A stretch of DNA of 64,000 nt from Pacificispira sp002696645 (GTDB taxonomy: Bacteria; Pseudomonadota; Alphaproteobacteria; UBA8366; Aestuariispiraceae), in assembly GCF_048892425.1 (NCBI RefSeq), contig NZ_JBLZHU010000002.1, positions 372,001 through 436,000 of the forward strand, in the 5' to 3' direction. Below the pieces are notes generated by a model that made no database searches, was not told the origin of the DNA, and worked only from the letters and a program-made list of their open reading frames with translations. This document shows positions 17,632 to 26,058 of the stretch, piece after piece. The position numbers and the translations under genes were made by a program. Positions within the stretch are counted from its first letter, which is position 1; every line of letters starts with the position of its first letter.

Positions 17632-20070
17632 ATGGGATCCTCAGAAGGGGCGCCAACGCCCAAATCCGTCAACAGCAATGCCGCCGGGGCCGGGCCAAGT
17701 TTTGGCATGGGGTGGAATGCCCCTGCGGCCACAGGGCCGTCAATTCAAATACCTAAAGTGCAGGCACCAACTGTCCAAACGCCCAATACGTCACTGTCCT
17801 CTGGTTCGCTGTCCGGTGCGCCGTCTGGTGTGCTATCTGGGCCCGTTCCAGGGTCGGAAAACAGGGGGCTTAACCCGACGACAGGCTATCAACCCTATAC
17901 GCCTCGCTCGATTTCTGTCGGGGGCGAAGGTGCGGCCCGGATCAGGGCAGAGGCTGGAACGACTATTGGGACAAAGCAAGAAAATCAGCCCGCCCTTCCG
18001 AAGCCATCGACCCTAATCCCGGAACGGGACAACGGGTCCCAGCCGACAGGCCAACCCAAACGCTGGACCGCTCCTTCCGAAAAGCGCCAGCCGGCAGTGT
18101 CACCAAAGGAGCCTGTGCTGAACCCCTATGGGTATAGTGCGCGTCCTGAGGAAACCGGGCGATCTGTGGACAAGGTTGCCCATAAGCCCCTGGATCAGGC
18201 GCATCGACCTTTATCCGGTGCAATCCGTTCCACAGCGACACCGCGCCCGGCGCGCTCCGCAGAGGACCAGGCGGTGCTGCAACGGGAGGCCGATGCCGTG
18301 GCCAGGGTCGCCCGCTATGATGATTACTACGATCACGCCCGCCGCGCCTTGCAGGACGGTGGAGAGGCGGCCATTCCAGAATTGCGGGAAATTGCCCGCC
18401 TGCACAGCCTGGCTGTTGGCAAAAGCGATCCACAGGCAGCCCGACAGTTTGATGCGGGCATCAATCGGGAAATTGCCGCCTATCGGGCGAACGCCGCTGA
18501 GCAACAGGCGAGTGTGGGGGCGAATGCGGGGGCAAATGATGGGGAAAAGGGGGGACTGGAGTCTAGCCAGGTCAAGATCGGCCTTGGTGATCCGGGGGCG
18601 TATAATCCTGCGCGCTATCAAAAGCGGAAGGATGAAGATTACCCCACCGCCCAGGCCCGCATCGCCAGAGCCATCGCCCAGGATCAGGAAGCCGCTGAGA
18701 AGCGCCGCTTTGCCGAAGGGTCGGAAACCTATGCCGCGGCCAAAGAAAAAGCCGGGGTCACCATCACGCGCGCGCCAGACGCCGAGCCCGTACTGGACTT
18801 TGGGGACGGGGTGCGTCTGGAAGGCCTGGACACAACTGGCACCAAACGCCTGGCAGAAGCCATGGCCCAAGACCCGGCGATTGCAGACGATATCCGCAAG
18901 GTACTTTCCGGTGATCTGAGTGTCGAAGATATAGAAGATCGCCTGGCTGAATTAGGGGCGTTCGATAAGACGTCGCTTGGGCCGCGCCGTCGGAGCCGCA
19001 ATCAGGGAGCCATTGATCGGGAACTTGCCCTGTTGGACGTTGTCGAAGGGCAGGCATCAGGGGCCAGCAAGGCTGATATGGCCGAAACTCTGGTCAATGC
19101 TTACGCGCCGGATCGCGAGGAGGACCTGGCGCGGGCCCGGGACCTGTTGCTGGACATGCTGCCCATCATCGGGGAGGTCCGCTCTGCCCAGGATGCCGTG
19201 ACTGATTTCACCGCCATGACCAAGGCGATTGAGGCGGGCAATTGGAAATTGGCCGGTCAGAACGGTCTGTTTGCCGTATTGGCCACAGCGGGGGCCGTGC
19301 CAGGCGTCGGGAAAGTCGCCAAACTCGCCCGCACCGCCCTGGTTCGCGGCCTGCGCACCACCGCAGGCGGCCGAAAACTGGTTGTGGGCGTGCGCCTCGC
19401 GAAGTTTGAACGTCAGTTTCCCAAGAAGTTCAAATCCTTCGATACCAAGGAGCTGATTCAGGGAATACCTGAGGCGGATCAGAAGGCAGTCCAACTTCTG
19501 TTAAATATGTCCATGGGGGACGCGACTGAAAGGGAGGTGGTGCAAGCAATGAGAGAGGCAGGATTTACCGTCTATGATGACTATGGTGCGAGAGCTGTCG
19601 GCAAAATTGATAAGACTGCCAAACGAAGTCGTATATATGATGCTTCAACGCCTGAGGGGGTTGATAATCTGTTTGGTCTGGTTTGGCGACCTGATAGAGA
19701 TAAGCTTGGAACCGCGTATGAGGTTAAGTCAGGCAGCGCGAAATTGGATGTTTCTCAAAGGAAAAACGATGGATCAATTCCTCTTGAGATGCCAACGGCA
19801 AGGCCGCATGATGCAAAAGAGTACACACTCCATTCGGTTAAATATCTGAGAGTTCGACTAGATCAGATCAGTCCACGTCATCTTGAATTGGCTATACAGA
19901 AAAGACTGGATACAGCCGTTCGGAATGGGAAATTATCTCCGTATAGTTCGGAAATAATTCTTACGCGTGCAATGGCATATCAAGCTCAAAGCAGTGAAAG
20001 GAACCCAATTCCTGTTATTGGTCTTGCAGCAATGATCAGAGGCGCAATATCCGCTGAAACTTTAGAGTAG
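17632..20070 (+). CDS. large phage protein with polymorphic nuclease-toxin-like C-terminus
   Basis: An 812-residue protein starting one base after the holin stop. Residues 1-~230 are Pro/Ser/Gly-rich and disordered. Residues ~230-500 are helical and charged. Residues ~503-590 form a pretoxin-like hydrophobic stretch (LDMLPIIGEVRSAQDAV, then AGAVPGVGKVAKLAR). The last ~200 residues hold a PD-(D/E)xK-like signature: D678 in EGVDNLFG, then E697-x-K699 in TAYEVKSG. From about 19,480 the DNA becomes visibly AT-richer than the preceding 2 kb, as when toxin tips are exchanged. The likely role is a virion-delivered or phage-encoded DNase; this is inferred, not shown. An ordinary ejection protein is the alternative. 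Confidence 0.55.
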   Translation: MGSSEGAPTPKSVNSNAAGAGPSFGMGWNAPAATGPSIQIPKVQAPTVQTPNTSLSSGSLSGAPSGVLSGPVPGSENRGLNPTTGYQPYTPRSISVGGEGAARIRAEAGTTIGTKQENQPALPKPSTLIPERDNGSQPTGQPKRWTAPSEKRQPAVSPKEPVLNPYGYSARPEETGRSVDKVAHKPLDQAHRPLSGAIRSTATPRPARSAEDQAVLQREADAVARVARYDDYYDHARRALQDGGEAAIPELREIARLHSLAVGKSDPQAARQFDAGINREIAAYRANAAEQQASVGANAGANDGEKGGLESSQVKIGLGDPGAYNPARYQKRKDEDYPTAQARIARAIAQDQEAAEKRRFAEGSETYAAAKEKAGVTITRAPDAEPVLDFGDGVRLEGLDTTGTKRLAEAMAQDPAIADDIRKVLSGDLSVEDIEDRLAELGAFDKTSLGPRRRSRNQGAIDRELALLDVVEGQASGASKADMAETLVNAYAPDREEDLARARDLLLDMLPIIGEVRSAQDAVTDFTAMTKAIEAGNWKLAGQNGLFAVLATAGAVPGVGKVAKLARTALVRGLRTTAGGRKLVVGVRLAKFERQFPKKFKSFDTKELIQGIPEADQKAVQLLLNMSMGDATEREVVQAMREAGFTVYDDYGARAVGKIDKTAKRSRIYDASTPEGVDNLFGLVWRPDRDKLGTAYEVKSGSAKLDVSQRKNDGSIPLEMPTARPHDAKEYTLHSVKYLRVRLDQISPRHLELAIQKRLDTAVRNGKLSPYSSEIILTRAMAYQAQSSERNPIPVIGLAAMIRGAISAETLE

Positions 20071-20079
20071 TATTGGTTG

Positions 20080-20116
20080 TGCGCGGTTGGTGCTTAGCGC
20101 CAATCGCGCATTTTTT
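20080..20116 (+). terminator. terminator of the toxin-like gene
   Basis: TGCGCGGTTGG pairs with CCAATCGCGCA (one G-T wobble) and is followed by TTTTTT. It lies 10 bp after the stop of the 812-residue gene and overlaps the 3' end of the convergent immunity-like gene. Confidence 0.85.
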
Positions 20117-20942
20117 CTTCAACATTTTGCCTTACATTCAACAAATCAATGATCTCCTGCATGTGCTCATTCTTTTGCATGTAAAGTTGCCTTAAGTCTC
20201 GAATTTTTTGCTCCTTAACATCAGAAAGAAATGGAATGAATCGACCAAGGAACAGACTTCTACCAACTTGTTTTTTTTCTTTAAGAATTTGAAAAATCTG
20301 GTGGTCATCCTGAGCTGCGTCGCGTTCCATATCTGAAAATTTGCTTATGACCAAATCCCTGTAACCGCAGGCCCACCATTGTAACAACTCAAACCAGGTG
20401 CCCCTTCTGTCCCCGGGAACCCATTCCATCGAAGGCAGGGGCCCGCAGGCGGTTCCCAAGGTCATGCGGTCTCTTAGCCAAGGCCAAGTGTCTCGTTGCC
20501 AATAATGATCTATCCTCTGTCCCAGTGCTTCCAAATCCTTTCCCTTAGTCGCCCAACGACCACGCCGATCGCTGCCGATTTGTTCCGGAATGTAACAGGG
20601 GTCATGTTCTCTTTCGTTGTAGGGTTTTTTAGGATCGATGATGGAACTGCATTCAAAAGAAAAGTGCGCTCGGTACTTGGTACGGGCCATAGGCAATGAT
20701 AGCGGGGCGCTTTGGCTTTCCAGGGCGAGGCAGAGCCGGTCGACTTCTGGAATGAAGATGCCGGTCGCGTCGAGAAAGGTGCCGGGCTCGTCTTTGTATT
20801 CCGGTCCAAAGATGACCCGCCACTCGATGCCATCGCCTTCGATCACATAATTGGTGTCGGAAACCCGGCGAAACCCTTTGCTCTCCAGCGTGCCCGCCAG
20901 CGCCGTCTGAAATACAATCTTTGCCGCCTCAGCAACCGCCAT
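20094..20942 (-). CDS. putative immunity-like protein (DUF4304-like N-terminus)
   Basis: A 282-residue soluble protein of no certain family. The N-terminus (KIVFQTALAGTLESKGFRRV, then NYVIEGDGIEWRVIFGPEY) has the helix-then-sheet look of DUF4304-like proteins. The C-terminal half is helical and its DNA is more AT-rich. The start at 20942 is preferred over 20951 because only this ATG is conserved in the truncated copy at 23156-23235 and it lies 8 bp from AAAGGA. It converges on the toxin-like gene with 23 bp between stops. Position and modular composition suggest an immunity gene, but in antisense orientation, which is less usual. Confidence 0.4.
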   Translation of the reverse strand: MAVAEAAKIVFQTALAGTLESKGFRRVSDTNYVIEGDGIEWRVIFGPEYKDEPGTFLDATGIFIPEVDRLCLALESQSAPLSLPMARTKYRAHFSFECSSIIDPKKPYNEREHDPCYIPEQIGSDRRGRWATKGKDLEALGQRIDHYWQRDTWPWLRDRMTLGTACGPLPSMEWVPGDRRGTWFELLQWWACGYRDLVISKFSDMERDAAQDDHQIFQILKEKKQVGRSLFLGRFIPFLSDVKEQKIRDLRQLYMQKNEHMQEIIDLLNVRQNVEEKMRDWR

Positions 20943-20976
20943 GCGCCGCATCCTTTCAATGCACCCCGTGGTTGCT
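20897..20976 (-). repeat. copy A of ~80-bp repeat (immunity-like gene start)
   Basis: This segment (first 15 codons plus upstream leader of the 20094-20942 gene) recurs at 23156-23235 at roughly 80 percent identity and in the same orientation. Similarity stops abruptly after GTGGTTGC upstream of the gene. Confidence 0.8.
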
Positions 20977-21187
20977 GAAGTTTAGGTCTCGGGCAGAGGC
21001 GGCACAATGAAAATTAGAGTGATAAGAGGCAGAATACTTTTTAGAAAGCGAGCCTCAGGTTCGAGTCCTCCTGCCCCGTATAATGTTTTTAGTTCCTGTA
21101 AAAAAATTACGTAGAATAAAATTGAGATATCTCCGTAGACTGCGCAATTCGCGGGCGTGTTACTCTATTTTTTAGTATATCATAGTG
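20977..21187. other. gene-free spacer around the tRNA fragment
   Basis: About 210 bp with no gene apart from the tRNA-like fragment at 21057-21079. The right part (21080-21187) is AT-rich and runs into the 3' end of the DUF4209 gene. GGGCAG at 20990 can pair with CTGCCC at 21071, but no complete tRNA fold results. Confidence 0.5.
21057..21079 (+). other. tRNA 3'-end fragment, candidate attachment core
   Basis: The sequence AGGTTCGAGTCC followed by TCCTGCCCC looks like the T-loop, T-stem and acceptor 3' strand of a tRNA. The left T-stem strand does not pair (CTC where GG is needed) and no D or anticodon arm precedes it. This is what remains at the far end of an element that integrated into the 3' end of a tRNA gene. 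The matching whole tRNA is not in this window. Confidence 0.45.
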
Positions 21188-23047
21188 CTATTTTTCACTT
21201 CTAGTTGTTAGGTGTTCTTCCGTTGCGTCATTTTCAACACGAACAGGTGCATTGGACAGGTACCGGAAGATAGGGTTTACAATGACGAAATACATGAACC
21301 ACCAAGCGTAGATCATATGCGGCGCAAAGAACTCCCCGCTTGGTGCCAAGCCATGAGCGACCCTATTGCGAACCGCTGCCCCGTTCTGGTCGGTAAACAG
21401 AAGCTTGAGTTCAAGGATAACGTTGACGCTCATTACCGCTCGCAGTTGATCTTGGTATTTGCCTAATAACGTTCCGAAAGGCATGTGATCTTGAATTCCA
21501 AACCTGTCTCGGGTCGAAGTCTCACAACCAAGCTCTTTGAGGACATGTCTGATGCAGTTTTCAAACTGTGGGACAAGAATGGAGTTGGCTTCCTGGAACT
21601 GGAGACGAAACCCGAAGTAGAGCCCCTTTGTTATAAGTTCTTCATGGCCTTTTGGAACAATTGGATTGTTTGCCACGATGTCGCGAATATCTCGAAGCGA
21701 GATTGAATGCTCAAAGTTGATTTGTTGCAGCGCCGGGATGATCGTGGATTGAACCTCAAACTGATGATCCAACATCGCTAGCTCAACTACTCGCTCCCAC
21801 TGTGCGCGTGTTTGGTTGCGATCTTCGTCGGTGGCCGCTGTCCTGATACCGGTGACACGTCCGTCATGGTCCATTCGGCGACCACCGAATAAGTTCTGCA
21901 GAGGGAACTTCTTTGCATGCTCAATGGCCCGCTTGTTCAACTTTTGGAAATCACTGGGTCGCAATAGTGTCGCGAGTGACAACATTGCATCCAATGTGCT
22001 TTTCTCTGAGACGTGATCACGGGCCGCTGTAATAATTTCCGAAACATCTATTGATGGTGTTGTGACGGACTGCATTTCCTTGACTGACGCAGCCTGCGCT
22101 TCACGCAGTTTTGAATAAACTCGCTCTGCGTCTTGTCGACACCCAGGAATACTTCTGTAGGCATCGTGAGCAAATTCGAAAAAATGTGCCGCTGCCAAGT
22201 TGCTTCCGCCTTTGGCTCGATGCTCTCCTTCCTCTTCGTAGGACTGCGCAATCCTGAAATTGGCAATCTTCTCGGCTTCCTTGTCACCGGCCCGCTTCTT
22301 AGTCACCGAAAGTTCGGAAAGGTATTTACGCGCCTTCTCGAAATCTCCGGCTATGTGCGAAGCGTCAACTATTCGCTGCAAATAAGTCGAGGCTACTTCA
22401 GGATCGCCGAACTCAAACTCGTTCTGAAGTTCAACTAATCGCAAGGAAAGGTAAAGCGGATCAGACCCATTTAGCTCATCAAGTCGCCTGATGATCTGTC
22501 CCTCGACATTGGCGATCCAATTGTTGTCGCGTATCTGAACCGCAAGCCTCAGCGCTCGTTCAATGCGTTCGGCATATTCGACCCAGTGTTCTGGGTCGAA
22601 TAAGGCGTCAGCGCTCTTTACATATCCATCGATAGCACAATGGGCCGCTTGGATATCTCTGAGACGACACCAAGCCACATCTGCAATTCTCGATTTTACT
22701 TCAGGCGTGCGGATGGTTGGCGCCAAGCCGATTAGTCTCTTCAACGTTTCTTCATCGATGTCATCGGGAATCAGTGTTCGGCCATCTTGAAATACCGCAA
22801 ATGCCGAGAACGGTTCGTTTACATCAGAGGGTGCGAACATCATCTGACACACTTGTCCGACTAGCGTCCAGGCTCGAGCTGTGACTTCGTCGCCAACCTC
22901 ACTGGTGCCCCTTGCTTTTTCCAGGAAAGCCCTCCCAAAGTCATAACTCTCTTTGCCGCCTGCTTTTTCTGCAACAGCATCAAGGTCCAATTGTTCCAAG
23001 ATCAACAGATACTTACTTTCATCGTCACTATTGCCTTCGTTGCTCAT
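21188..23047 (-). CDS. DUF4209 protein with HEPN-like RNxxxHG motif
   Basis: A 619-residue, mostly helical soluble protein. The N-terminal ~150 residues resemble the domain that commonly precedes DUF4209 (DUF7380-like). The middle is TPR-like helical repeats. The C-terminus holds the DUF4209 signature RNRVAHG (R560 to G566), which also fits the Rx4-6H catalytic motif of HEPN ribonucleases. The gene stands alone in the accessory region, flanked by the tRNA fragment and a truncated gene copy, and its base composition is less GC-rich than the core genes. An abortive-infection or RNase role is inference; no function is established for the family. Confidence 0.6.
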   Translation of the reverse strand: MSNEGNSDDESKYLLILEQLDLDAVAEKAGGKESYDFGRAFLEKARGTSEVGDEVTARAWTLVGQVCQMMFAPSDVNEPFSAFAVFQDGRTLIPDDIDEETLKRLIGLAPTIRTPEVKSRIADVAWCRLRDIQAAHCAIDGYVKSADALFDPEHWVEYAERIERALRLAVQIRDNNWIANVEGQIIRRLDELNGSDPLYLSLRLVELQNEFEFGDPEVASTYLQRIVDASHIAGDFEKARKYLSELSVTKKRAGDKEAEKIANFRIAQSYEEEGEHRAKGGSNLAAAHFFEFAHDAYRSIPGCRQDAERVYSKLREAQAASVKEMQSVTTPSIDVSEIITAARDHVSEKSTLDAMLSLATLLRPSDFQKLNKRAIEHAKKFPLQNLFGGRRMDHDGRVTGIRTAATDEDRNQTRAQWERVVELAMLDHQFEVQSTIIPALQQINFEHSISLRDIRDIVANNPIVPKGHEELITKGLYFGFRLQFQEANSILVPQFENCIRHVLKELGCETSTRDRFGIQDHMPFGTLLGKYQDQLRAVMSVNVILELKLLFTDQNGAAVRNRVAHGLAPSGEFFAPHMIYAWWFMYFVIVNPIFRYLSNAPVRVENDATEEHLTTRSEK

Positions 23048-23155
23048 AGAAACCCCTCCACGTCATTGAACAGCCCCTAAAGCTTTATCCAATTTTCAGT
23101 GTTTTCTAAATAAGTAGTTCTAGTATAGATCGTGATTTAGTGGTTTTCAAAATAT

Positions 23156-23235
23156 GCCAGCGCCGTCTGAAATACCACCTTCGTCGCCTCTGCCCCTGCC
23201 ATGCGCCGCGCCTTTTAAATGCATCCCGTGGTTGC
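23156..23235 (-). pseudogene. truncated start of a second immunity-like gene (copy B)
   Basis: Read on the minus strand, this encodes MAGAEATKVVFQTALAYFE and then stops resembling the full gene at 20094-20942, whose start reads MAVAEAAKIVFQTALAG. The leader upstream of the ATG is also conserved to GTGGTTGC. It is the 5' remnant of a paralogue cut off at about codon 16, next to the DUF4209 gene start region. Confidence 0.7.
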
Positions 23236-23378
23236 CAGAGTGTAACGGCGACCTGTGGCAAGCTCAAGGCGGCTGGTTTGGGGTGCCTTGCCGAAAGAGA
23301 TTGGCAGGGACGGGGCGTATCGGGCACTGTTTGGGACCGCAATTTGTGGCATAAGAATCCAGGGTGAGGAACGGATCA
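23236..23378. other. right boundary of accessory region
   Basis: About 140 bp between the truncated copy and the acyl-CoA synthetase gene. No gene seen. It ends in the ribosome binding site GTGAGGAACGG for the next gene. Confidence 0.5.
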
Positions 23379-25016
23379 ATGGGGACCAAACAGGTGAGCA
23401 TCTATGAGACCGGGCTGGAACGGAACCCGGCGAATTACACACCCTTGTCACCGCTGAGTTTTCTAAAGCGTGCGGCCCAGGTTTTTCCGGATCGCGAAGC
23501 GGTGGTGCACGGTGCGCTGTCCTATAGCTGGGCAGAGACGGAGGCCAGATGCTGCCGGTTGGCGTCCGCCCTGGCCCAGCGCGGCATTGGTCTGGGCGAT
23601 ACGGTCGCCGTCATGGCCCCCAATATCCCGGCCTTGTATGAGGCGCATTTCGGGGTGCTGATGGTGGGGGCGGTGCTGAATGCGCTGAATACGCGGCTGG
23701 ATTCCGCCACCATCGCCTTCATCCTGAATCATGGGGAGGCCAAGGTCCTGATCACGGATCGGGATTTCGCCGCTATTGTTGGGCCGGCACTGGAAGAGGC
23801 AGGACGCGATATTCTGGTCATTGATATCGACGACCCCCTGGCCGGGAATCCTGGGCCGTTTTTGGGGGAGATGACTTATGAACAGTTTCTGGAAACCGGC
23901 GATCCTGGGTTTGCCTATGGCCCGCCTGCGGATGAATGGCAGGCGGTCAGTCTGAACTATACCAGTGGCACGACGGGCAATCCAAAGGGCGTGGTCTATC
24001 ACAGCCGGGGGGCCTATCTGCTGGCGCTGGGCAATGTGGTGACCTGGACAATGGGGTCGGGGGCACGGTATTTATGGACCCTGCCGATGTTCCACTGCAA
24101 TGGCTGGTGCTTCCCCTGGACCTTGGCGGCGATTGGCGGGACCAGCGTGTGCCTGCGGCAGGTTTCGGCAAAGGCGATATTTGATGCCATCGCGGATCAG
24201 GGGGTAACGCATTTTTGTGGTGCGCCGATTGTGCTGAACATGGTGGTCAATGCAAAGCCGGAGGATAAGCGCATCCTGCCGCAAACGGTGGAAGCGATGA
24301 CCGCGGCGGCCCCACCGCCGGCCTCCGTCCTGCAACGAATGGAGGAGGAAGGATTTCACATCACCCATGTTTATGGCCTGACAGAGGTCTATGGTCCGGC
24401 GGTTGTGTGTGAGTGGAACTCTGACTGGGATGTACTGGATGCGGAGGAGCGCGCCCGGCTGAAGGCCCGCCAGGGTGTGAATTATCATGTGCTGGAGGCC
24501 TTGATGGTTGCCAATCCAGAAACGCTGGAGCCGGTGCCCAAAGATGGCGTCACCATGGGAGAGGTTTTCTTCCGGGGCAATGTTGTGATGCGCGGCTATC
24601 TGAAGAACGAGGCCGCGACGCGGGAGGCTTTTGCCGGCGGCTGGTTCCATTCGGGCGATCTGGGGGTCTGGCATCCCGATGGCTATATCGAACTAAAGGA
24701 TCGATCCAAGGATGTGATCATTTCCGGGGGCGAGAATATCTCTACCATTGAGGTGGAAACCGTGCTGTATCGCCATCCAAAGGTCCTGGAGGCTGCTGTT
24801 GTCGCCAAGGCCGATGAGAAATGGGGGGAGACGCCCTGCGCCTTCGTGACCCTGAAAGACGGAGAAGCAGCAAGTGCAGAGGAAATCATTGCCTTCGCCC
24901 GGGAACGCTTGGCACATTTCAAATGTCCCCGGCATGTTGTCTTTGGCCCTTTGCCCAAGACGTCCACGGGCAAGGTGCAGAAATTTGCCCTGCGCGACCG
25001 CACGGCAGAGATTTAG
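23379..25016 (+). CDS. acyl-CoA synthetase (AMP-forming), DmdB-like
   Basis: A 545-residue ligase that activates a carboxylic acid through an acyl-adenylate to its CoA ester. Motifs in order: phosphate loop YTSGTTGNPKGVVYHSRG, YGLTEVYGP, GWFHSGDLGVWHPDGYIE, the hinge RSKDVIISGGENIS, and the C-terminal catalytic lysine region PKTSTGKVQKF. Overall it resembles the medium-chain/methylmercaptopropionate-CoA ligase (DmdB) group, but the substrate cannot be read from sequence. The ATG at 23379 has GAGGAA 7 bp upstream; the GTG at 23364 is less likely. Twelve bases separate it from the next gene, so the two are probably co-transcribed. Confidence 0.85.
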   Translation: MGTKQVSIYETGLERNPANYTPLSPLSFLKRAAQVFPDREAVVHGALSYSWAETEARCCRLASALAQRGIGLGDTVAVMAPNIPALYEAHFGVLMVGAVLNALNTRLDSATIAFILNHGEAKVLITDRDFAAIVGPALEEAGRDILVIDIDDPLAGNPGPFLGEMTYEQFLETGDPGFAYGPPADEWQAVSLNYTSGTTGNPKGVVYHSRGAYLLALGNVVTWTMGSGARYLWTLPMFHCNGWCFPWTLAAIGGTSVCLRQVSAKAIFDAIADQGVTHFCGAPIVLNMVVNAKPEDKRILPQTVEAMTAAAPPPASVLQRMEEEGFHITHVYGLTEVYGPAVVCEWNSDWDVLDAEERARLKARQGVNYHVLEALMVANPETLEPVPKDGVTMGEVFFRGNVVMRGYLKNEAATREAFAGGWFHSGDLGVWHPDGYIELKDRSKDVIISGGENISTIEVETVLYRHPKVLEAAVVAKADEKWGETPCAFVTLKDGEAASAEEIIAFARERLAHFKCPRHVVFGPLPKTSTGKVQKFALRDRTAEI

Positions 25017-25028
25017 GGGGGCGTTGAT

Positions 25029-25973
25029 ATGGAAACCCGCGCAAATGAACGCTGTGTCTACCTGAATGGGGCTTTTTTACCGGAAAGCCGGGCCTTGTTG
25101 TCCTTTCGGGATTCCGGTTTTGTCTATGGCGATTGCGTTTTTGATACGGCGCGCACGTTCAAGGGCAAAATTTTCCGACTGGAACAGCATGTGGATCGAC
25201 TGTTTCAAAGCCTGGCCTATACCCGTATCGAAATTCAGATGGACCGGCAGGAGATTATGGATACGACCGAAGAAGTCGTGGCTCGCAACCGTGCCCTGCT
25301 GGGGCCCGATGAGGATTACTGGGTATCGCAGCGTATCTCCAACGGTGTCATAGGCCTGGATGGAGAGCCGCCCATTCAAGACGGTGCAACAATTGTGATT
25401 GAATGTACCCCACTGCCATTGCGCGCCAGGGCCGCAATGTTTCGGGATGGGATTGAAGCCGTCATAGCGCCCCTGAAACGGGTGCCGCCGGACGCGTTAA
25501 GCCCCAATGCGAAGATCAATAATTACATGAATCCGATGCTGGCCCAGCGGGAGGTCACGGCGATCAAGCCTGGCGCCTGGGCTTTGCAGTTGGATATGAA
25601 TGGCAATCTGGCAGAAGGCGTTGGGTGCAATGTCTTCTTTGTCCGGGATGGCCGTGTCATCACGCCCAAGGCAGACAATATTTTGCCGGGTGTCACCCGC
25701 GCCGTGGTGCTGGACCTGTGCCGCGATAACGGGATCGATGTCTCAGAACAGGATGTATCGCTCCACACGGCGGCGACGGCGTCAGAGGCTTTTTTCACGT
25801 CGACCAGCTTATGTCTGTGCCCCGTCAGAAGCCTGAACGGACGCAGTTACCTGGGCCATGCGGGTCCGGTCACCAAACGTCTGATGGGTCTTTTCACTGA
25901 ATTGGTCGGGTGTGATTATGCGGCACAGTATCTCGCCCATTTGCGTTCGGGAACCACGCGCACCGGCTTTTGA
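25029..25973 (+). CDS. class IV aminotransferase (BCAT/D-amino-acid transaminase family)
   Basis: A 314-residue PLP enzyme of fold type IV. Visible features are SFRDSGFVYGDCVFDTARTF (N-terminal domain), the PLP lysine in SPNAKINNYMNPML, the NLAEGVGCNVFFVRDG phosphate-binding strand, PGVTRAVVLDL and SEAFFTSTS. It could be a branched-chain or an (S)- or (R)-amine/D-amino acid transaminase; the motifs do not decide. It follows the acyl-CoA synthetase by 12 bp, suggesting a shared catabolic pathway. Confidence 0.85.
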   Translation: METRANERCVYLNGAFLPESRALLSFRDSGFVYGDCVFDTARTFKGKIFRLEQHVDRLFQSLAYTRIEIQMDRQEIMDTTEEVVARNRALLGPDEDYWVSQRISNGVIGLDGEPPIQDGATIVIECTPLPLRARAAMFRDGIEAVIAPLKRVPPDALSPNAKINNYMNPMLAQREVTAIKPGAWALQLDMNGNLAEGVGCNVFFVRDGRVITPKADNILPGVTRAVVLDLCRDNGIDVSEQDVSLHTAATASEAFFTSTSLCLCPVRSLNGRSYLGHAGPVTKRLMGLFTELVGCDYAAQYLAHLRSGTTRTGF

Positions 25974-26058
25974 TTACGACATCAATTCAGCCAGCGCGCC
26001 GTTGGTTCATATCCGACAGTATAAATGGGAGACGGATCTAGATAATCAGCAGAGGGCT

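Noticed and set aside
20990..21079. A complete tRNA gene ending at 21079
   Set aside because: GGGCAG at the left can pair with the acceptor 3' strand, but no D-arm, anticodon arm or paired T-stem can be formed.
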